Notes under the pieces: generated by a model
What the model was told of the DNA's origin: nothing
Seen by the model: the letters and a program-made list of their open reading frames with translations, nothing else
Database searches by the model: none
Program-made: the position numbers and the translations under genes
Assembly: GCF_030145185.1 (NCBI RefSeq)
Contig: NZ_JAQYWB010000029.1
Span: forward strand, 1-64,000
DNA length: 64,000 nucleotides
Direction: 5' to 3'
DNA from: Desulfoluna sp.
Lineage (GTDB): Bacteria > Desulfobacterota > Desulfobacteria > Desulfobacterales > Desulfolunaceae
Shown: one piece after another, positions 8,778-16,947 of the stretch
Layout of the letters: every line of letters starts with the position of its first letter
Position numbering within the stretch: the first letter of the stretch is position 1

Positions 8778-9287
8778 TTAAAAGCAATCCTTTTGACCCG
8801 CTTTGACCCCCACATATCCCTCATGGTAGCTCTCCAGGCAGAACCCCTTCGCAGATTCGGTAACCCATATGTCTTCGTCTTCATCGGCAAAGAGGGCGGT
8901 ATAGTGGATCACGGCTTCTGCTTGGAGTTCTATACTGGGGGTGTCGGCATTTCCAAAGGTCACGACGACCACATCGGAAGGCAAAAGGTGGGTTGCAAGG
9001 AGTGTGGAAATCAACCGATCCCTCTCGTCATCGCTTCCGTGCCAGATTTTTGTTGCACCTGGCACCTTGTCCCAGTCAATCCCGGAAAAAACGTAAGGGA
9101 AGGTCTCTGCGATCCATGCAAACGCCTCATCGTCGAGACGGAGGGTGTACGCAATCCGGTGCGCGTCCAGGTAGTTCCCGAGATCATCGAGCCGTGAGAG
9201 GCGGTCCTCCCGTTTCCGCTTAAGCTTGAGCGCTTCCCGCCTTTTGATCAGCTCTTCCCGTTTTGCCATCAGCTCGTTTCTGTTCAT
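8778..9287 (-). CDS. Hypothetical acidic protein with basic coiled N-terminus
   Basis: This 169-residue protein is not recognised. Its first 30 residues are a highly charged helix (ELMAKREELIKRREALKLKR). The rest is acidic and aromatic with no signal peptide or membrane segment; distinctive parts include FPYVFSGIDWDKVPGATKIW and DEDEDIWVTESAKGF. Such small acidic folds are common among immunity-type or regulatory partners, but nothing here proves that. It starts 1 base after the stop of a 53-residue membrane peptide (9289-9450), so the two are translationally linked. Its own stop abuts a family-2 repeat. Confidence 0.7.
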   Translation of the reverse strand: MNRNELMAKREELIKRREALKLKRKREDRLSRLDDLGNYLDAHRIAYTLRLDDEAFAWIAETFPYVFSGIDWDKVPGATKIWHGSDDERDRLISTLLATHLLPSDVVVVTFGNADTPSIELQAEAVIHYTALFADEDEDIWVTESAKGFCLESYHEGYVGVKAGQKDCF

Positions 9288-9288
9288 A

Positions 9289-9450
9289 TTACGGCCTTAA
9301 ATCAGTCAACCATTTTTTCATGGAGTAGAAGACCAGAACCCAGACGATGGACGAGAGAATGACACTGAGGGCTCCGGCGATATCTCCCAGTAAACCGGAG
9401 ACGATATAGGCCGACGCACTGGCTGCAATCATCGCGTAAAAAGTGGGCAT
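9289..9450 (-). CDS. Small membrane peptide paired with the downstream hypothetical
   Basis: This open frame encodes 53 residues beginning MPTFYAMIAASASAYIVSG and ending MKKWLTDLRP. It is mostly hydrophobic, with one or two membrane segments (about 5-20 and 25-42) and a positively charged C-terminus. The stop codon is 1 base before the start of the 169-residue gene, typical of coupled translation. No strong Shine-Dalgarno site precedes the ATG. The coding call rests on the tight junction and the clean membrane-protein composition; function is unknown. Confidence 0.55.
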   Translation of the reverse strand: MPTFYAMIAASASAYIVSGLLGDIAGALSVILSSIVWVLVFYSMKKWLTDLRP

Positions 9451-9602
9451 TATTGTTTTCCATTACATTGAAATTGAAAAAAATGATGAAGAAGGCAATA
9501 TGGAAATAAAATTATCCAACCAAAGATATTGCCAAGATAATCCCTCGTGCCAATCGAGTCAATATGTACCCACTGACTGTGCTGGGCGATTGCAGGTAGA
9601 TT

Positions 9603-9636
9603 GAAAAAATGCCTCCGGCGGTTCTGCCGGAGGCAT
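9603..9636 (-). terminator. Intrinsic terminator of the ZinT-like lipoprotein gene
   Basis: GCCTCCGGC (9611-9619) and GCCGGAGGC (9626-9634) form a perfect 9-base stem with a 6-base loop. On the minus strand it is followed by TTTTTT. It lies about 37 bases after the stop of the minus-strand gene at 9673. The stem shares the GCCTCCGGCGG start of family-2 repeats and may derive from one. Confidence 0.9.
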
Positions 9637-9672
9637 GGCTTTGTGTCTCAGTTATCTTCGCCTCACAAAGGG

Positions 9673-12600
9673 TTACTCGTCAAACTCATAAGCTCCGATG
9701 GACCAGGGGGCCGTTCTCGGATGGTCGTCACAATCGTTTCCGATCTGTTCTGCCGAAAGGTCTCTGCCCCCCCGGGTGACTTCTTGCGGGGAGCTCGCCT
9801 GAAGATGGGGGGCTGTTGCGGAGACGAACATCGGGTTGACGGAGACGTTGTCGCTTGATTGAAAGCCGGGTAAGCTGTGGTTCAGCGTGTCAACGTCCAT
9901 GGCGATTTTTTCACCCTTGTCATAGTAGCGAAACAGGCCATTCGGACAATCAAAGATGTTGTTGTTCCGGACAGACTCTGGACGGCAAGTGGGAGAGGAG
10001 GCGTTGAAGAAGATGCCGTACCGTTCGTCTCCGCCGGTAGTATAGATGATGTTGTTCTCAATCACCGGTTTTCCATTTTTGTGAAAGACCGAGACATCAA
10101 AGATACCATGGCTTTTTTCACCTGAACTACCTCCTGAAATGGTGTTATTCAATATTCGAGCGGAGGAGATCATGATGCTGATGCCATAGCTGGCTTCGGT
10201 TCCGGTACCTCCGTCAATGACATTGTTGATGATAAGCGGCCTGGGATCACCTGAAAAATTTGCAGACAGGAGAATTGCCGAGCAGGTTTCCGATCCGGGG
10301 CCTCCCGAAATATAATTATTTTTTATGAGGGGGGAGCATGCGGTTGTGGTCTGGATGCCGTATGTATAGGTCGCTCCCTCTTCAAGACCTCCGTATATGG
10401 AGTTGTGGCTTATGACAGGGGAGGCGTCAGCGGAGAGATGGATTCCCCAGGAACGTTCGGGGTCTACGTGCTTTGTGGCGATATGCTCATGATCATGCTG
10501 GTTTACATCCTGGCCGATGATGGTAAAGCCGTCGATCACCGTGTTGCGGGTTATGCCGCCCCCTGCTTCAACAGCATACCGGTCTGTTCCCCTGATTACC
10601 GTTTTGTATGTTTCATTCGCACGGTCCAGGTTGTTGCGGTCGGACCAGTAGAGTGAATGATATCCTCCGTAAAGCGAGATCCCTTCCTCCAATCGTATAT
10701 TTTCCTTGTAGGTTCCGGCGGCGACATGGAGGCAATCTCCGGGGATGGCATGATCGATGGCATGCTGGAGGGCTCGAAACGGTCGGGCCGAGGAACCGGT
10801 TCCGGGATGGTCGGTACCTGCTTTGACAAAAACAATGGTTTTATACCGTTCATAAAGGCCTCCGATGGCATAGGGAGCCTTACAGCCGGATTCATAGGCC
10901 CCTCTGTAAATGATGGCCGGGTTATTCTCTGAGTCAATGGCCAGATCAGAGGAATTGCCGATCCTGATCCCCGGCGCGGGGGCGTCAGTTGAATGATGGC
11001 GGTGCGGGTGCGCCGGGGTTGGCGGAGTGGCACCCGCTGCGGTGACCACCTTCCACCCGGTTCCGTTGTATAACCCGTACATGAGGCCATGGCTGTAATC
11101 CGAGGTGCCTTCCTCCTCACCGCTGTGGTGACGGGCACAGAAGGTGAGGTGGACACGGTTCTGGCCATCGGTTTTCGCACCCATAAGAAAAAAACCGTAA
11201 TAGGCGTCGGGATTTTCATAGATCAAGTCCGTAGCCCATGAGTCGTTGATTTTTTTTGCGCATTTGACCCCGTTCAGGATCCCGTCCAGCTCGTTTTCAT
11301 AGCCTGTCATGATATAGGGGATGTCATTGGCTAAGGTGAACCCCAGGGTGACCAGAAAGGTCTCGTTCCATCCGGCGGCATCGCCGACATTTTCGATGGC
11401 CCAGCTGCCCTCTTTCTTAACGCCATAGCGGAGATGCATCCCTGCAATGTTTACCTTCGGGTGGCCGTCCGCTGCCGTCACGGTGTTGCCGGCTTCATCT
11501 GTGATCAGTTCAAGGTCGGAGCATTTATACGCAATATGAGGGTTGTCCAGGGAATCGAGTTGCAGTTTTAAGCCGTTGTGCCCTGGGATCACTTCCGAGG
11601 CGTCGGTCATCTCGACATCTTCCAGGATCCATGAGTCCCCGTCATAAACGGCCATTCTGATGGCCTTTTTCCAAGCCGACCAGGCAATGACGATGTTGTT
11701 TTGGGAGTCGATTTGGATGCTGGGCCTGTCTCCTGCATTTTCATATTTATTGGTGTGGGAGCTGCGCTCCCCGTCAACCCATGTGACCGTCCCCCAAGCA
11801 CCTCCGCTGTTGTTAAGGTATCCCAGGGAGGTGTTGGCGACCGTTTGCCCGCGATACCCGAAGACCACATGGATCGCATCATTTTTGTCTATGGCCATGG
11901 CCGCACCCCGTTCGCCGGAGCCGGCTTCGCCTGCTATATCCTCCGTCGACCATTCTCCTGTTGCCTTTCCTTTTACCCCATGAACGAGTTTGAAGCCGTT
12001 CGATGCGGCAGGGTGTTTTGCCGTAACGGCTGCGCTTTTTTCAACTTCGGCCAGAAAGAGCACATGCAGGTTGCCTTTGGAATCGAACTCCGCGGATTGA
12101 ACCACCGCATTGGCTTCACTGAAAATGCGGTTGGCCGGAAGGATACCTTCGGGCCAGGAACTCTCAGCGGGCAGCAGGCCGGTGTAGAACTTACTGAATG
12201 TGTACATGTAGTCGGCGGCACTCTGGGCATCGGTGACCTTCGTGGGGGTCAGGATGGGCCACCAGTTCTCGTTCCGGATCCCCTCCATGATTTCGTCAAA
12301 ACCGGTTTTGTCGTATCTGATGTGGAGGTGCTGCTCCCCGCCCTTATGGTGGTCCAGAGGTTGAAGAATAAGATGACGGTATTTTTCGGCGGCTTCCGGG
12401 CTTCCCTCTTTCAGCATGAACTTCCGGGCGGGTTCTCCGCTCATGGTGCCGTCGCCAAGACTTTCGTATTCACAGGTGCATTGCACCGTGGTGCCATCCT
12501 GTTCATAAAAGGTGATGGTGTCGCCTTTAATTTTCAGGCGTCCGAAATCAGTATGGTAGGAGTCCTTGACCACGCCCTTGATATCATGGGCCGTATATCC

Positions 12601-12858
12601 TTCCTGCTCTGCAGCCATCTCCGTGAAATGTACCTGGGCTTCCTTTTCGTCCATGAGCGTGTAATGGCTCTTCCAGTCGCCCTCCCAGGCGGCCAGTGAG
12701 CCTTTTGTTGTCGGCTCCTGCGGGATCACATCGTCGTTGCTGTCTCCGCTCCCGCATCCATACAATCCGGTGAGCAGTAAAATAATAAGTGTTGTGATGA
12801 GCAGGTTGTTGAACGGCCGTTTTTTTCTTATCGCTGTCACGGGCTTTTTCCTTTTCAA
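9673..12858 (-). CDS. Giant metal-binding lipoprotein: ZinT-like, propeller and beta-helix parts
   Basis: This is a 1061-residue secreted lipoprotein. A basic, hydrophobic signal ends at a lipobox with Cys35 (LYGC). Residues about 52-230 resemble ZinT/YodA, a periplasmic zinc-binding fold: LAAWEGDWKSHY at the start, the HHKGGEQHLHIRYD histidine cluster, and the closing ENWWPILTPT. The middle (about 240-640) has repeated strand motifs (DSKGNLHVLF, DKNDAIHVVF, DSQNNIVIAW) like a sialidase-type propeller. The C-terminal third (about 690-1040) is a right-handed beta-helix of the DUF1565 type (AGTYKENI, VIDGFTI, ISHNSIYGG). Further histidine clusters occur, such as HPHRHH. Start is TTG at 12858, 8 bases after AAGGAG. 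It follows the TonB receptor gene and probably captures metal at the surface. Confidence 0.8.
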   Translation of the reverse strand: MKRKKPVTAIRKKRPFNNLLITTLIILLLTGLYGCGSGDSNDDVIPQEPTTKGSLAAWEGDWKSHYTLMDEKEAQVHFTEMAAEQEGYTAHDIKGVVKDSYHTDFGRLKIKGDTITFYEQDGTTVQCTCEYESLGDGTMSGEPARKFMLKEGSPEAAEKYRHLILQPLDHHKGGEQHLHIRYDKTGFDEIMEGIRNENWWPILTPTKVTDAQSAADYMYTFSKFYTGLLPAESSWPEGILPANRIFSEANAVVQSAEFDSKGNLHVLFLAEVEKSAAVTAKHPAASNGFKLVHGVKGKATGEWSTEDIAGEAGSGERGAAMAIDKNDAIHVVFGYRGQTVANTSLGYLNNSGGAWGTVTWVDGERSSHTNKYENAGDRPSIQIDSQNNIVIAWSAWKKAIRMAVYDGDSWILEDVEMTDASEVIPGHNGLKLQLDSLDNPHIAYKCSDLELITDEAGNTVTAADGHPKVNIAGMHLRYGVKKEGSWAIENVGDAAGWNETFLVTLGFTLANDIPYIMTGYENELDGILNGVKCAKKINDSWATDLIYENPDAYYGFFLMGAKTDGQNRVHLTFCARHHSGEEEGTSDYSHGLMYGLYNGTGWKVVTAAGATPPTPAHPHRHHSTDAPAPGIRIGNSSDLAIDSENNPAIIYRGAYESGCKAPYAIGGLYERYKTIVFVKAGTDHPGTGSSARPFRALQHAIDHAIPGDCLHVAAGTYKENIRLEEGISLYGGYHSLYWSDRNNLDRANETYKTVIRGTDRYAVEAGGGITRNTVIDGFTIIGQDVNQHDHEHIATKHVDPERSWGIHLSADASPVISHNSIYGGLEEGATYTYGIQTTTACSPLIKNNYISGGPGSETCSAILLSANFSGDPRPLIINNVIDGGTGTEASYGISIMISSARILNNTISGGSSGEKSHGIFDVSVFHKNGKPVIENNIIYTTGGDERYGIFFNASSPTCRPESVRNNNIFDCPNGLFRYYDKGEKIAMDVDTLNHSLPGFQSSDNVSVNPMFVSATAPHLQASSPQEVTRGGRDLSAEQIGNDCDDHPRTAPWSIGAYEFDE

Positions 12859-12928
12859 TATAGTTCTCCTTGTTTAAGAAACGTTGTGAACGTTGCCTTC
12901 TTTATCTGGCTCGATGGGCCTTACCGCA

Positions 12929-12958
12929 GGTCCCTGATTTAGAAGAGTCAGGGATCAG
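12929..12958 (-). other. Intergenic hairpin between receptor and lipoprotein genes
   Basis: TCCCTGA and TCAGGGA form a perfect 7-base stem with a loop of about 10 bases between the receptor stop and the lipoprotein start. No T-run follows on the minus strand, so it may be a processing or stability element setting the ratio of the two products. Confidence 0.45.
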
Positions 12959-12984
12959 ACGAAACACGGTGAGGCTGACCGCAA

Positions 12985-15339
12985 CTAAAATGAATAGGTG
13001 TAACGGGCCAGGACTGTCAGGGGCATGCCTTTGTATCCGTAATAAAAGGTGTCTCCCGTTTGGATGTCGGTGGCCGTGCCCAGATCGGAGGCATATTTCT
13101 GGTCAAAAAGATTCTCGATGCGAAGGGACAGCCTGTGTCTCCGTTGGTTTCCAAAATTTACAAAGCCCGAGAGGTCCGTGATAAAATAGTCTCCGTAATG
13201 GATCTCGCTGTCGTAGCGCGAGTCGATGTCTCCGATGTATCTTAAGGTCAGATCTGTTCCAAAACGGCCGGAACCGTGCCGGTATGAGGCCATTGCCCTG
13301 GCGGTTAAGTTCGGGGTGTCCCCTGTTTCCCTGTCAGGGGAGTCCGATTGGACCGGCGGATTTGTGTCGTCGTGGGAGGTGCTGTGGTGGCGTGTGGTGA
13401 CTTTGGGGGGAGGGGCGATAGCCGTTCGGGCCTCGGGAGTCCTTCGGGTGCTGATGTCCACGTAGGTCATGCTGCCGTGGAGCGACAGCTCATTGAGCGG
13501 CTGAAGCCGGGCCTGGAACTCGAATCCGTCAATTCGGGTTCTGCCCTCTGTGTTTTCGTATCTTGTCCACGTGGATGCTTCGGACGTTTGGGTAAGGTTG
13601 TCGATTTTGTGCGTGATCTCCTGGTGGAAATATCCCAGGTCCCAGTGGAAGAAAGAGCCGCTTCCGCCCATGCCGACGGTGGTGTTGAGACTCTCTTCAG
13701 GCTCAAGGTCAGGATTGCCTTTGGCGCTGCTTTCGTTCAGGTAAAGTTGTTCTGCTGTGGGGAGGCGGAAGGCGGTCCCGGCCGTGCCCCGGAGATAGGT
13801 TGTGCCGACCAGAGGTGTTTTAAGGTTCGCATTCCATATGGCCGTTCTATATTCATCCGTCCAGTTGTAGCGACCTCCAAAACCAATTCGGGTCTGGGGT
13901 GAAAAGGAGAGATACGGACGATACTCGGTGAACACCGCATAGACGTGTTCTTCCTTGTCGCTGATATTCCATACCTGATCTTCCGCCCAGTAATTCTGAT
14001 AATCTCCGCCGGCAAGGATTTCGTGATCGCCGATCATGAAGCTTCCCAGGAGATTGACGCCCTGGTCTTCATAGCCCCATCGTGCTTTGTTATTTACCCA
14101 GGTGCCGTCGTTTTTCTGGCTGCTGTGATCGGACCACCACCTGTGAGTATAGCCCTTTAAGTAATAGGAGATATGGTCGTTTACATCGTGGTCCCATTTG
14201 AGAAAGGCGATGTCTTCCGTGCGTTCGTTGTACGCGGAGATCTCTTTAAGTTCATTGAAATCGAAGCGTCCCTCATTGCGCTGGAGGTGTGCCTTGAGCG
14301 TGGCCGATCCCACAAGGTCGATATCTTTGAGGTACTTTATTCCAAGTGTGGAGCGGCTGTATCCGTGTTTGTTGTTCAGGGTGCTTCCGGCAAGTGTGCA
14401 GGCTTGGCTGCTGAAGAGTTCGTATCCGTCCCACTCCTCGAAGTCGCCAAAGACCAGGAAACCGTGATCCTTGATGGTTTCTCCGGCATGTCCAAAAATG
14501 TCTTTGTAGTCGTCACTTCCGCAGGAAAAACCGAGGGTCCCGCCAGCCTTTTCGGGGACAGGGGTTGTGATAATATTGATCACACCGGAGGCTGCATCCG
14601 TCCCATAATAGAGGCCTTCGCTGTTTTTGAGTATTTCGATGCGCTCAATGAACTTCACGCTGATGGTGTCCAGATATCCAGAGCCGTAGAGCCGGTTGTT
14701 CAACCTTACGCCATCAAGGAGCCAGAGTATCTGTGATCCCCCATGTATTCTTGCGGTCGCGTAATCTCCCCGTCCACCTTTGGCTGAGAGATAGAGGCCG
14801 GGGATCAGGGCCTGAAGGGTCTGGCTCAGATCCGTAAAACCGCCCTCCTCAATTGTCTCACGCGTAATGATTTCAACGGGGTGGCCGAAGTCTTCGAGTT
14901 CTCCAGAGAAGTGATCTTCAATCGTTCTGGCCTTTACGGTGATGGCCGTCAGCCTTTGGGCGGGGGGCGGGGACAAGGCCTCTTCAATCTGGTCTCTGGA
15001 AATCACCCAGTCGGCAGCATGGCCGTCGCCGGATTCAAGAACGATTCTCAGCGATGTCCTCTCCGGAATTTTAAAGGAAAAATCTCCCTCGGGGCCGGTT
15101 TCTCCCTCCAGCAGTTTTTTTCCATTTGAGCCATAAATCAGGAGCTTTCCCTGGTTTACTTTTTTTCCCGATGGATAGGTACTTTCAGTGAAAACGGTGT
15201 CACCGTCTATCCATGCAAAAACATTCGCTCTGTGGGCGTCCGCCTGGCCTGCTCCCATCAGTGTAACAAGCATTACAAGCAACAAAAGAGCAAAACCCTT
15301 TCCTCTGGAGGTGTCGTTTGAGCAGAATTTTTCCATCAT
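12985..15339 (-). CDS. TonB-dependent receptor with N-terminal NikL-like domain
   Basis: This outer-membrane receptor of about 784 residues has, in order, a signal peptide (FALLLLVMLVTLMGAGQADA), a NikL-like domain of about 85 residues starting AHRANVFAWIDGDTVFTEST, a plug (ETIEEGGFTDLSQTLQALIP to YGTDAASGVINIITT) and a 22-strand-type barrel ending in TYSF. The N-terminal domain closely parallels the nickel ECF component NikL at 37057 (AHRINIFALDEGGEVYTEST). A His/Asp-rich loop (TTRHHSTSHDDTNPP) lies in the barrel. I infer uptake of nickel, cobalt or zinc. The start at 15339 sits before the signal peptide; the frame stays open to 15534. The ZinT-like lipoprotein gene follows 126 bases later. 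Confidence 0.88.
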   Translation of the reverse strand: MMEKFCSNDTSRGKGFALLLLVMLVTLMGAGQADAHRANVFAWIDGDTVFTESTYPSGKKVNQGKLLIYGSNGKKLLEGETGPEGDFSFKIPERTSLRIVLESGDGHAADWVISRDQIEEALSPPPAQRLTAITVKARTIEDHFSGELEDFGHPVEIITRETIEEGGFTDLSQTLQALIPGLYLSAKGGRGDYATARIHGGSQILWLLDGVRLNNRLYGSGYLDTISVKFIERIEILKNSEGLYYGTDAASGVINIITTPVPEKAGGTLGFSCGSDDYKDIFGHAGETIKDHGFLVFGDFEEWDGYELFSSQACTLAGSTLNNKHGYSRSTLGIKYLKDIDLVGSATLKAHLQRNEGRFDFNELKEISAYNERTEDIAFLKWDHDVNDHISYYLKGYTHRWWSDHSSQKNDGTWVNNKARWGYEDQGVNLLGSFMIGDHEILAGGDYQNYWAEDQVWNISDKEEHVYAVFTEYRPYLSFSPQTRIGFGGRYNWTDEYRTAIWNANLKTPLVGTTYLRGTAGTAFRLPTAEQLYLNESSAKGNPDLEPEESLNTTVGMGGSGSFFHWDLGYFHQEITHKIDNLTQTSEASTWTRYENTEGRTRIDGFEFQARLQPLNELSLHGSMTYVDISTRRTPEARTAIAPPPKVTTRHHSTSHDDTNPPVQSDSPDRETGDTPNLTARAMASYRHGSGRFGTDLTLRYIGDIDSRYDSEIHYGDYFITDLSGFVNFGNQRRHRLSLRIENLFDQKYASDLGTATDIQTGDTFYYGYKGMPLTVLARYTYSF

Positions 15340-15538
15340 TTGTTTTGAAATCCTTTGACAGGGCCATGTTGACAGCCGGAGGTGGCCCGTAAAGTGAAAC
15401 GTAGACATTGTTTGGTCTGGAAGGCGCACCTCTCCTGTATCGCGGATAGCGATTTGTAAGGGTGAGGTATCAATTGACGTGGGGAGGTCTCGGATGGTAG
15501 GAATAACCCGGGAATCCCCTTCAGGGATACTCATGTAT

Positions 15539-15588
15539 AAGGAGGCAGCCCATTCTCTTGCCGGAGCCGGGCTGTCTCCTTTTTTTTG
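15539..15588 (+). terminator. Plus-strand terminator-like hairpin in the receptor leader
   Basis: GGAGGCAGCCC (15541-15551) pairs with GGGCTGTCTCC (15569-15579) with one G-T wobble, and eight T follow on the plus strand. No plus-strand gene precedes it, while the receptor leader runs through it on the minus strand. It may end an antisense or small RNA, or be a structural part of the leader. Confidence 0.6.
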
Positions 15589-15670
15589 TCAGTTCATCGC
15601 ATAGCAATGGAACATTTTTTTTATGATCAAAAACAATCATTACAGATGTTTGTAGGTCTTCGTTTTGAAA

Positions 15671-15724
15671 ATAAAAAAGCCACAAAATCAGGTGAGAGAA
15701 ACGTTTCACCTGCCTTCATGGCTT
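15671..15724 (-). terminator. Minus-strand terminator or attenuator upstream of the receptor
   Basis: On the minus strand, AAGCCA pairs with TGGCTT outside, and CAGGTGA with TCACCTG inside, followed by a TTTTTT run. It could simply end a transcript from truA (stop at 16142). Alternatively it could be an attenuator in the receptor leader, because the same TCACCT/AGGTGA sequence recurs at 15787-15802 and could compete for pairing. Confidence 0.6.
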
Positions 15725-15786
15725 GGCTGCTTATTATGGTCGGTTCGTTAAATTGTTACAAGGTAGTCATTTTAAATTTGTTACTT

Positions 15787-15802
15787 CTCACCTTCAGGTG
15801 AG
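15787..15802. promoter_or_regulatory. CTCACCT-TC-AGGTGAG palindrome, candidate operator
   Basis: This 16-base element is two 7-base arms with a 2-base spacer. Its arms repeat the inner stem of the hairpin at 15671-15724. Adjacent sequence is AT-rich (TATATTTATA). It lies about 460 bases upstream of the TonB receptor start. It could be a metal-regulator site or an antiterminator arm. Confidence 0.4.
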
Positions 15803-15989
15803 TATATTTATACTGACTTTTCATACCTTGGCCTTTGTGTCAACAGCTAAAATAAAGCAGGATAGAATATCCGACAGTAGACCCGGGTGGGTGTTTGCAT
15901 ACATTAATGATTCGCTGGGTGTCGACTTTTCGGGCGTTTTGTCGAACAAGTCAGGCGAAGAGTGATTTGACAGTGGCAGGATTTTGCTC

Positions 15990-16095
15990 TCACAGAGCTC
16001 CGCGGGGGCTTTATGGCACCATGAAACGCTTGGGGTTGAGCAGGAAGCGTTTCAACGCTGAGGTCCTCTGGGCCTTAACGGCCTTTTTTATCGGC
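15990..16095 (+). ncRNA. Candidate small RNA with intrinsic terminator
   Basis: Three hairpins follow each other on the plus strand. AGCTCC pairs with GGGGCT. GAAACGCTT (16022-16030) pairs perfectly with AAGCGTTTC (16044-16052). GGCC-TTAAC-GGCC then ends in TTTTTT. No open frame here looks coding, and no plus-strand gene precedes the terminator. No known family was recognised and no clear promoter found. Confidence 0.4.
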
Positions 16096-16141
16096 AAACG
16101 GTTGCAAGGTTTGAGTGAACGAGCTTGAGAAGGGGGCCGAC

Positions 16142-16933
16142 TTACTCCGACTGAGACTCCTGATCGAAGTCGACCCTGTCCAGCATCAACCCGGATGCCG
16201 GGGCAATTTGTCTTAAAGGACGCGCATCCTTTCCCGTCAGGGATTCGCGAATATCATCCAAATCGATTTCGCCCCTTCCGAGACAAAGCAGCTGCCCCAT
16301 GATCAGACGGACCTGATATCGCATAAATCCCCGGGAATGGATGTGGAAGGCGTAGCTTGTTTTGGGGAAGAAACTTGCCGTTATCTCGGTGTTCTCTTCG
16401 ATTTTACTGACCAGAACCTCCCGATCAAACACCGTCCCCGGTTTTGGTTTGGTGCAGTATTTTATAAAATTATGTCTGCCCTGAAACAGAAGGGCGCCTT
16501 TTTTCATTTGATCCATATCCAGGATCTCCTGGAAGGAGCAGAGCAGGGGGGCGCAGAAGGGGTGGCATTTTTCCCCGAAGGCGAAGAGATAGGTGTATTT
16601 TTTGGTCCTCGGGGCATTGATGATGCTGAAGTGTTTGTCCACCTCTTCGATGTTTAATACCCGGATGTCGTTGGGCAAGTTTTGATTTAAATCGCTAAGC
16701 AAGATCTCTGTATCCGCGGGTTCGTTCAAAAAGAGCTCGAAGGCGGAATGGTTGGCAGAGACTTTTGAATCTGTTCGGCTGCATCCTAAAATCTTGAAAT
16801 CGGAATGCTCAAACAAAAACACCAATGTTTTGTGAATCATAGATTCAACGGTTTGGACCTTGGGTTGCTTCAGCCAGCCATGATACCTGAATCCCAGGTA
16901 TTGAATATGAACCAGATAATAAAATGTCTGCAT
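16142..16933 (-). CDS. TruA-family tRNA pseudouridine synthase (divergent paralogue)
   Basis: This 263-residue protein has the TruA architecture: an N-terminal beta strand ending in YLGFRYHGWLKQP, the catalytic loop, and a C-terminal domain with FHIHSRGFMRYQVRLIMG. The catalytic Asp is in SRTDSKVSA, where canonical TruA has GRTDAGVHA; the Asp is kept but the flanks have changed. TruA modifies uridines 38-40 of the tRNA anticodon arm; this paralogue may act on another site. The AGGAG site 5 bases upstream fixes the start. It is distinctly more AT-rich than its neighbours, which may indicate transfer. A YgjV-family gene ends 14 bases upstream. Confidence 0.85.
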   Translation of the reverse strand: MQTFYYLVHIQYLGFRYHGWLKQPKVQTVESMIHKTLVFLFEHSDFKILGCSRTDSKVSANHSAFELFLNEPADTEILLSDLNQNLPNDIRVLNIEEVDKHFSIINAPRTKKYTYLFAFGEKCHPFCAPLLCSFQEILDMDQMKKGALLFQGRHNFIKYCTKPKPGTVFDREVLVSKIEENTEITASFFPKTSYAFHIHSRGFMRYQVRLIMGQLLCLGRGEIDLDDIRESLTGKDARPLRQIAPASGLMLDRVDFDQESQSE

Positions 16934-16947
16934 AGGCTCCTGTTCGT

